NCBI GenBank assembly: GCA_903921135.1
Contig: CAIXOY010000120.1
Span: 1 to 20,616 of the forward strand
DNA length: 20,616 nucleotides
Reading direction: 5' to 3'
From: an uncultured Gammaproteobacteria bacterium
GTDB taxonomy: Bacteria; Pseudomonadota; Gammaproteobacteria; Pseudomonadales; UBA5518
Notes under the pieces: generated by a model
What the model saw: only the letters and a program-made list of their open reading frames with translations
Told to the model about the DNA's origin: nothing
The model's database searches: none
Translations under genes and position numbers: made by a program
In this document: one piece after another, positions 15,728-20,616 of the stretch
Layout of the letters: the number at the start of each line of letters is the position of its first letter
Position numbering within the stretch: position 1 is the stretch's first letter

Positions 15728-16486
15728 TCAGCCAGAGATCGTGTAGCCGCCATCAATCGGCAGCGTCTGGCCCGTGATCCAGCTCGCTTGTGCGCTGGTC
15801 AGGAACAGCACTGCGCCTGCTACATCCTCGGGCACGCCGTGACGGCCGAGCGGCGTGCGCGCCAGCGTGGGTGCACTCCATGCAGGGTTGGCCAGCGAGG
15901 CCGCCGTCATGCGACTGGCGCACATGCCCACCGCCACGGCGTTGGCACGGATGCCTTGAGGGCCCCACTCGGCCGCCATGGCGCGGGTGATGCCCAGCAA
16001 ACCCGTTTTCGCCGCGCCGTAACCCGGCACGATGCCGATGCCGAAATACGAACTCATCGAGCCGATACCGATCACCGAGGCGCCGCCTGCGAGCGTGCTC
16101 CGTGCGAGTGCATCGCGGCAGCCGCGAGCCATGCGGAAGCCCGAGACGAGGTGGATGTTCACGGCACGCGTGAATACCTCCGGATCCCATTCGTCCAGCC
16201 CCGTGCTGGGCAGCGCGATGCCGGCGTTGTTCACCAGGATGTCGATCTGCGTCTGTGCACGCGCGACGGCATCGACCTGCTCCATGTTTTCGACGTCGAG
16301 CTGCAGGTAGGTGTAGCCGGAGAGGTCCTCGGCGTAATCCGCTGTGCTTGAGCGCGTACCGGTGATGGTCACGCTTGCACCGGCTGCCCGGTAAGCGGCC
16401 GCGATCCCCGCGCCGATGCCGCTGGTGCCTCCCGTCACGAGAACGCGCGCACCGCTGAAATCGAATGTGCTCTGGTTGCTGCTCAT
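15728..16486 (-). CDS. Short-chain dehydrogenase/reductase (SDR)
   Basis: The 252-residue protein is a classical SDR. It has the NAD(P)-binding TGGTSGIG (18-25), a conserved LDV acidic position (64), NNAG (86-89), catalytic Ser143 and Tyr156-x3-Lys160 (YGAAK), and a C-terminal PIDGGYTISG. It should oxidise a secondary alcohol or reduce a ketone; the substrate is not readable. ATG 16486 is preceded by GAGGGA, whose GA overlaps the stop of the upstream DUF1214-like gene (10-base gap), so translation is likely coupled. It is the middle gene of a three-gene operon. Confidence 0.95.
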   Translation of the reverse strand: MSSNQSTFDFSGARVLVTGGTSGIGAGIAAAYRAAGASVTITGTRSSTADYAEDLSGYTYLQLDVENMEQVDAVARAQTQIDILVNNAGIALPSTGLDEWDPEVFTRAVNIHLVSGFRMARGCRDALARSTLAGGASVIGIGSMSSYFGIGIVPGYGAAKTGLLGITRAMAAEWGPQGIRANAVAVGMCASRMTAASLANPAWSAPTLARTPLGRHGVPEDVAGAVLFLTSAQASWITGQTLPIDGGYTISG

Positions 16487-16496
16487 GGTGTTTCCC

Positions 16497-17720
16497 TCAG
16501 TCCTCTATTTCGCCACTGGTGATTGCGGGCAACGCAGCGAGCGCGGCGAGCCCTTCTGCCTTCAGCCTCGCGAGCGGAAGGCGGTGCAGCCTCACCGCAG
16601 GCGGCTCGCCCTCTGTCTTGATGAGGCGCAGGCTCATGCCTCCGTGCACGTGCGCGAGAGGGCTGATCCAGTTGCCGCCAACGCCCGGATCCTGCTCGGC
16701 GATGATGATGCGCACCGAGCCGTCGTTTTCGTAGGTGGCGCGGTACTTCTGGACGTAGCCATTGCCGTCTTCGTAGTTGTCGAGGTTTTCCTGCCAGATG
16801 TTGCAGAGCTGGAAAATCCAGTAATCGCAGGGCGTTGGCGTGAAAGACAGCACGAGTGCCTCGTCTTCGCTGCGCTCCCAGGTGCCGAAGCCGTGGTGGC
16901 GATCGGGCACACCGCCGTTCGAGAGATAGACCGCGCGGCTGAATCGGATGCGGTTGGGGCGTTTGCCGAGGTTGTCTTGCCACCAGCTGCGCACGAGCTC
17001 GGCATAACCCAGTACCAGTTGTGCGCTCTTGGCGAGCGAGGCGCTTACCTCATCAGGGCGCAGCGGGCGCGGGAGCGCGCCATCGAGCCGCTCGATGCGC
17101 ATGCGCGGCGCTTCGGTCTCTTCGCGGCGGTGATAGACGGTGCGTACGAGGATGCCGACGCAGTCTGCGGTGATCGGCAGCCAGTCCTTGCCGTTGGCCG
17201 GTTTCTCGCGGCTGACGATGACCTCGAAATTGCCGTCGTCGTCGAAGTGGATCAGATCGCTCTGCAGGAAGCCGGTGGTGCGCAGCATCGCCGGGTCGAA
17301 TTCCCCCAGCCCGCCCGTGCCTGCATCCGCCCAGTCACGCTCGCCCAGGTCTGCGGGCTGGCGTGCCGTCCACGAGGCCATCACGAAGTAGGGGATGGTG
17401 CCGCGGTTGCCGATGATGCGGTAGTCGTGGCTGCCGTCGACGAATTCCGCGAGCAGGTGGTCCTGGTCGGGTGACTGGAAGTTCATGCCCTGGCGCCACG
17501 GCGCGTCGCGCAGGCGCGGGCGGTCGGGCTCGCAATTCTCCATGAAGCGCTCGAAGCCGTTGCGCATCAGGCGCGTCATGAAGCGGTACCACTCGGTGCG
17601 GTCGAGTGCGTTTGCCGTATCGCCGAAGCGGTTCACCATGTGGCCGGCGCGGCGGATCTGCTCGCAGAAATCGTCCCAGGCGCGGCCTTCTAGCAGTCGC
17701 TGTGCTGCCTTGTCGCTCAT
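16497..17720 (-). CDS. DUF1214-like domain protein
   Basis: The 407-residue protein is soluble with no signal peptide or TM segments. The central part has HDYRIIGNRGTIPYFVMA, and the C-terminal part has YWIFQLCNIW, NDGSVRIIIAEQDPGV and NWISPLAHVHGG. These resemble the DUF1214 pattern (residues about 300-385). DUF1214 has no established biochemical function; members often neighbour SDRs and other oxidoreductases in catabolic clusters. The start at 17720 has GGAGA 8 nt upstream. A -10-like TACAAT lies at 17756-17761 on the minus strand. It heads the operon with the SDR and the phosphoesterase. Family assignment is from memory of motifs, so it is moderate. Confidence 0.75.
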   Translation of the reverse strand: MSDKAAQRLLEGRAWDDFCEQIRRAGHMVNRFGDTANALDRTEWYRFMTRLMRNGFERFMENCEPDRPRLRDAPWRQGMNFQSPDQDHLLAEFVDGSHDYRIIGNRGTIPYFVMASWTARQPADLGERDWADAGTGGLGEFDPAMLRTTGFLQSDLIHFDDDGNFEVIVSREKPANGKDWLPITADCVGILVRTVYHRREETEAPRMRIERLDGALPRPLRPDEVSASLAKSAQLVLGYAELVRSWWQDNLGKRPNRIRFSRAVYLSNGGVPDRHHGFGTWERSEDEALVLSFTPTPCDYWIFQLCNIWQENLDNYEDGNGYVQKYRATYENDGSVRIIIAEQDPGVGGNWISPLAHVHGGMSLRLIKTEGEPPAVRLHRLPLARLKAEGLAALAALPAITSGEIED

Positions 17721-17868
17721 ACGGTATCTCCGGCGGTTGTCATGGCTCGCGTGGGATTGTAGTCAGGTCCTCCGTGCGGGTGCAGGGGTGCTGGCCTGCG
17801 GGCTGGCGCGCGCTGTACGCATCGCCTACCGTAGCCGCTGCCGCCTCATCGTGCGCAAAGGAAACACC

Positions 17869-18342
17869 GTGTCACTCGAAGAAGACATCCACTGGATGCG
17901 CCGCGCGCTCGGCCTCGCGCAGGCGGCGGCACTGGCCGGCGAGGTGCCGGTGGGTGCGGTGCTGGTGCGTGCCGGCGAAGTGCTCGGCGAGGGTGGCAAT
18001 AGTCCTCTGTCGGGCAACGACCCCACCGCTCACGCGGAAGTCTGCGCGCTGCGATCGGCCTCTGCGGCGGCGGGCAATTACCGTCTGCCCGGATCCACGC
18101 TCTACGTGAGCATCGAGCCCTGCGCGATGTGCGCGGGAGCCCTGGTGCATGCGCGCGTCGAGCGTCTGGTGTTCGCAGCGCGCGAGCCGAAGGCCGGGGT
18201 GGTGGTGAGCAATCTGCAGTTGCTGGATGCACCGTTCCTGAACCACCGGGTCCGGTGGGAGGAGGGCCCTCTGGCCGAAGAGGCCGCCGCGATGATGCAG
18301 GCCTTTTTCAGGGGCAGGCGGTTGGCCGGATCAGCTGCCTGA
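17869..18342 (+). CDS. tadA: tRNA-specific adenosine deaminase TadA
   Basis: The 157-residue protein has the zinc deaminase motifs HAE (His55, Glu57) and PCAMC (Cys85, Cys88), along with VPVGAVLV, GNDPTAHAE and the C-terminal NHRV. TadA converts A34 to inosine in the wobble position of tRNA-Arg(ACG) and is essential in most bacteria. The start is GTG 17869 with AAAGGA 7 nt upstream; GTG 17851 is also in frame. The 3' end overlaps mltF by 12 bases in convergent orientation. The tadA-mltF-purL neighbourhood is conserved in gammaproteobacteria, including E. coli. Confidence 0.95.
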   Translation: MSLEEDIHWMRRALGLAQAAALAGEVPVGAVLVRAGEVLGEGGNSPLSGNDPTAHAEVCALRSASAAAGNYRLPGSTLYVSIEPCAMCAGALVHARVERLVFAAREPKAGVVVSNLQLLDAPFLNHRVRWEEGPLAEEAAAMMQAFFRGRRLAGSAA

Positions 18343-19761
18343 TGCGCGGGGCGTGGGTTCCCGCGTTGTGAGGGCGAAGAGCCCCGCCGGGTCTTCGTGA
18401 TGCTCCAGGAAGCGGTGGTACTGGCGCACACCGTTCACGAAGCTCGCCGTCTCCAGACCGCGCGCGTAGCCGTATTCCGTGTGCACGTGCCATTCGCGCT
18501 TGGCCAGCAGAGGCAACTGGTCTTCCACATCCGACCACAGATCCGGGTTCTTGGCCCTCAGGCCTGCGAGTTTGCGGGCGTCGGCCAGATGCGCCGGCCC
18601 CATGTTGTAGGCAGCCAGTGCGAAAAGCTCGCGGTCGGCGGGGCTGATGTCGCCGTCGAGCTCGTCCATCAGCTTGCGGAAATAGCGCGCGCCGCCGCGC
18701 AGGCTCTGCTCCATGTTGCGGCGGTCGCGCACGCCTACCTCCGAGGCCGCCTCCGGCGTCAGCATCATCATGCCCGCAGCGCCCTTGCGCGACACCGCGC
18801 CCGGGTTCCAGTGCGACTCCTGGTAACTCATCGCAGCCAGCAGGTGCCAGTCGATCCCTTCCTCGGATGCGATGCGCTGCATCAGGGGTTGGAGTCTCGG
18901 GAGTTGTTTTTCCGCGCGCGCCGCGAAGGCGCGGAGTGCCTTGCGGTTGATTTCCGGCAGGTAGCCGAAGAAGCGCTCGCGCAGGAGGTCGAGTTCGCCG
19001 TCGTGCTCGCTCCGTGAGAGGAAGCCCTGCATCGCATCGAAGAGTTGCAGGTTTTGAGGCGTATCCGACATGGCCCATGCCAGCTGTTCCGCTTCGGGCA
19101 GTTCGAAGGCCACATCGAGCGCGGGGAACAGTCCCGCGTGCATGTAGAACTCGTGTGATTTCACCACCGCGTAGTCGATCCCGCCCTCGGTCAGGCGACG
19201 CAGCAGGTCCGCGGTGTCGGTTTGCGTGGACTCCATCCAGCCAAGCCCCGGGAGCGAGGCCTGGGCACGACGCAGCGCATCTGCCGAGCTGCTTTGCGCC
19301 AACACCATCACCCTCGCGCCCACGATGTCTGCGAGCGAGCCGGGTTTGCGGGTGCCTGCCCGGAAAACCACCTGCTGGCTCACGCCGAGGTAAGAGGAGC
19401 TGTAGGTGTAGGGACGCTCTGCGAGCCGGCGCTCCGTGAGTCCGGAGGCGGCGATGTCGGCGCGGCCTGCATCGAGCGCCGCGTAGGCTTCACCGATGGT
19501 GGCGGCGGGGATCATTTCGAGTTCCACGCCGAGGCTCGCGGCGAAATCCCGCGCGAGTTCGTACTCGATGCCTGCCGGCCCGTAACGGTCGACGACAAAT
19601 GTGGCCGGGTTCACGCGGCTCACGGCGCGGAGCTTGCCGCTCGCGCGGACGCGAGCGAGTGCATCATGCGGAAGTGAGAAGCCCGTATCCGTCGGCTGGC
19701 TGGCGTGGGGGCACGCGAGCACCAGTGTCAGGAGCACGCCCGAAACGAACACCCGCAACAT
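18331..19761 (-). CDS. mltF: Membrane-bound lytic murein transglycosylase F
   Basis: The 476-residue protein combines an N-terminal type 3 periplasmic solute-binding-like domain (about 30-250; LRAVSRVNPATF, GIEYELARDFA, AALDAGRADIAAS) with a C-terminal lysozyme-like SLT domain. The latter has the catalytic glutamate in SYQESHW (Glu315) plus AGMMMLTPEA and AAYNMGP. MltF cleaves peptidoglycan glycosidic bonds to anhydro-muropeptides at the outer membrane. The chosen start, ATG 19761, gives a signal sequence ending VLAC (Cys17), a lipobox, so this version looks like a lipoprotein. No clear ribosome-binding site decides between ATG 19761 and the in-frame ATG 19818. It is divergent from purL. Confidence 0.93.
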   Translation of the reverse strand: MLRVFVSGVLLTLVLACPHASQPTDTGFSLPHDALARVRASGKLRAVSRVNPATFVVDRYGPAGIEYELARDFAASLGVELEMIPAATIGEAYAALDAGRADIAASGLTERRLAERPYTYSSSYLGVSQQVVFRAGTRKPGSLADIVGARVMVLAQSSSADALRRAQASLPGLGWMESTQTDTADLLRRLTEGGIDYAVVKSHEFYMHAGLFPALDVAFELPEAEQLAWAMSDTPQNLQLFDAMQGFLSRSEHDGELDLLRERFFGYLPEINRKALRAFAARAEKQLPRLQPLMQRIASEEGIDWHLLAAMSYQESHWNPGAVSRKGAAGMMMLTPEAASEVGVRDRRNMEQSLRGGARYFRKLMDELDGDISPADRELFALAAYNMGPAHLADARKLAGLRAKNPDLWSDVEDQLPLLAKREWHVHTEYGYARGLETASFVNGVRQYHRFLEHHEDPAGLFALTTREPTPRASGS

Positions 19762-19994
19762 CCTGCTGCGCACCGTCGGGCCGGCTTCCAGCGTTCCAGT
19801 AGGGGAGGTGAGGAGCATCCTTCACACTCTTGCTGTACGTGGCAGAGCCGGAGTTTACGCACCGGCTGTGGCCCGGCGCACCCCCCAGTCCGGCACTAGT
19901 TGGCAGGAACAGGGAGCAGAAAACGCGCTCCCCTTCGCTCGCAAGCGATTGATTTGCCGACGCACGAATGCCGCAATTGCGTCCCGGTGAACGC

Positions 19995-20023
19995 CTGACC
20001 GGGCCGGTGGCTTCGGATAGAAT
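19995..20023 (+). promoter_or_regulatory. Candidate purL promoter
   Basis: CTGACC (19995-20000) and TAGAAT (20018-20023) are separated by 17 bases, with ATG 20054 about 30 nt downstream of the -10. I see no PurR-like operator. Confidence 0.5.
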
Positions 20024-20053
20024 CGCGCCCATCCGCTCTTGCCGAAGCCCACG

Positions 20054-20616
20054 ATGACCACGCCATCCGCAGCCCTTGCGTCCCGTGTCCTTACGCTCGC
20101 GGGCGCGCCCGCCCTGTCGGGTTTCCGCGTGCAGCGGCTACTCGCGCGGCTGCAGGCCTTGCATGCGGGTATCACCGCGGTCCATACACAGTTCGTGCAT
20201 TTCGCCGAAGTGTCCGAGGCGCTGGACGAGGCCTCCCTTCAGGTGCTGGAGCGCTTGCTGCAATACGGCCCGCGTCGCGCGGCCGAGGGTGATGCGGGTG
20301 AGTTCTTCCTCGTCGTGCCGCGCCCCGGCACGCTCTCGCCGTGGTCGAGCAAGGCTACCGACATCGCGCGCAATTGCGGGCTTACGGCCGTGTCACGGCT
20401 CGAGCGGGGCATCGTGTACCGCATCGAAGGCCTGCCTGCGGGCGACGCCGCTCTTCGTGCCGCCGTTGCCGCGGAACTCCATGACCGGATGGTCGAGCGG
20501 GTCTTCGACAGCCTGGATGCGGCGGAGCAACTGTTCACGCACGCGCCGCCGCGCCCGCTGAACCACATCGATATACAGGGTGGTGGCCGCGAGGAACTCG
20601 TGCGTGCCAACCGCGC
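20054..20616 (+). CDS. purL: Phosphoribosylformylglycinamidine synthase, N-terminal part (runs off window)
   Basis: The visible 187 residues match the N-terminal PurS-like and linker region of large-type PurL: PALSGFRVQRLLARLQAL, VHFAEVSEAL, LERLLQYGP, RPGTLSPWSSKATDIARNCG, RLERGIVYRIEG, ELHDRMVERVF and DAAEQLF. PurL makes FGAM from FGAR, glutamine and ATP, step four of purine synthesis. The ATG at 20054 gives the family's normal N-terminal spacing, though no strong Shine-Dalgarno is seen. The ATP-binding and glutaminase domains lie beyond the window edge. Confidence 0.97.
   Translation, partial: MTTPSAALASRVLTLAGAPALSGFRVQRLLARLQALHAGITAVHTQFVHFAEVSEALDEASLQVLERLLQYGPRRAAEGDAGEFFLVVPRPGTLSPWSSKATDIARNCGLTAVSRLERGIVYRIEGLPAGDAALRAAVAAELHDRMVERVFDSLDAAEQLFTHAPPRPLNHIDIQGGGREELVRANR

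Noticed and set aside
16416..17474. Long plus-strand open frame opposite the DUF1214-like gene
   Set aside because: Low-complexity Ala/Val/Arg translation with no motif; the opposite frame has a good ribosome-binding site and operon spacing.
1..20616. CRISPR arrays, tRNA or rRNA genes, insertion sequences
   Set aside because: I saw no regularly spaced repeats, no cloverleaf candidates and no transposase-like frames.

Overview
The window is about 20.6 kb of GC-rich, densely coded DNA. It comes most likely from a gammaproteobacterium of the Nevskiales/Steroidobacterales/Xanthomonadales type. The right end carries the gammaproteobacterial chromosomal trio tadA - mltF - purL. The rest is accessory catabolic content: a large TonB-dependent receptor, several secreted or periplasmic hydrolases, an MFS transporter and a GntR/FCD regulator. 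The taxonomic call is an inference from synteny, base composition and gene families.

Left region (1-10.5 kb, almost all on the minus strand). A PLP-dependent serine/threonine-type ammonia-lyase is cut by the window edge (plus strand) and converges on a minus-strand operon. That operon is TonB-dependent receptor -> AhpD/carboxymuconolactone-decarboxylase-like protein -> MFS transporter. A GntR/FCD repressor gene lies just upstream of the receptor. Beyond it is a decayed TauE/SafE permease pseudogene pressed against the 3' end of an S9 peptidase gene. Upstream of that lie a serine-beta-lactamase-fold esterase and an enterochelin-esterase-like alpha/beta hydrolase. A class V (PLP) aminotransferase-fold enzyme is divergent from the alpha/beta hydrolase.

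The most interesting signal is regulatory. A 10-bp palindrome, TRACATGTYA, sits inside the receptor promoter, exactly between its -35 and -10. It occurs twice more, 21 bp centre to centre, over the -35 and -10 of the hydrolase/aminotransferase divergent promoter. Degenerate copies sit near the promoters of the GntR gene and the S9 peptidase. This suggests one locally encoded GntR regulon: outer-membrane uptake, three hydrolases, a PLP enzyme, an AhpD-like protein and an inner-membrane transporter, together handling one unidentified substrate, perhaps an amino-acid- or peptide-derived ester or amide.

Middle region (12.1-17.7 kb). A secreted N-acyl-D-amino-acid-deacylase-type amidohydrolase lacks the family's bridging cysteine. 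A VapBC/FitAB-type toxin-antitoxin pair has a palindrome in its promoter. A three-gene minus-strand operon encodes a DUF1214-like protein, an SDR oxidoreductase and a secreted calcineurin-like phosphoesterase.

Right region (17.8-20.6 kb). tadA (tRNA adenosine deaminase), mltF (membrane-bound lytic transglycosylase, convergent with tadA and overlapping it by 12 bp) and the 5' part of purL (FGAM synthetase) form the conserved chromosomal block. No rRNA, tRNA, CRISPR array or insertion sequence was seen.
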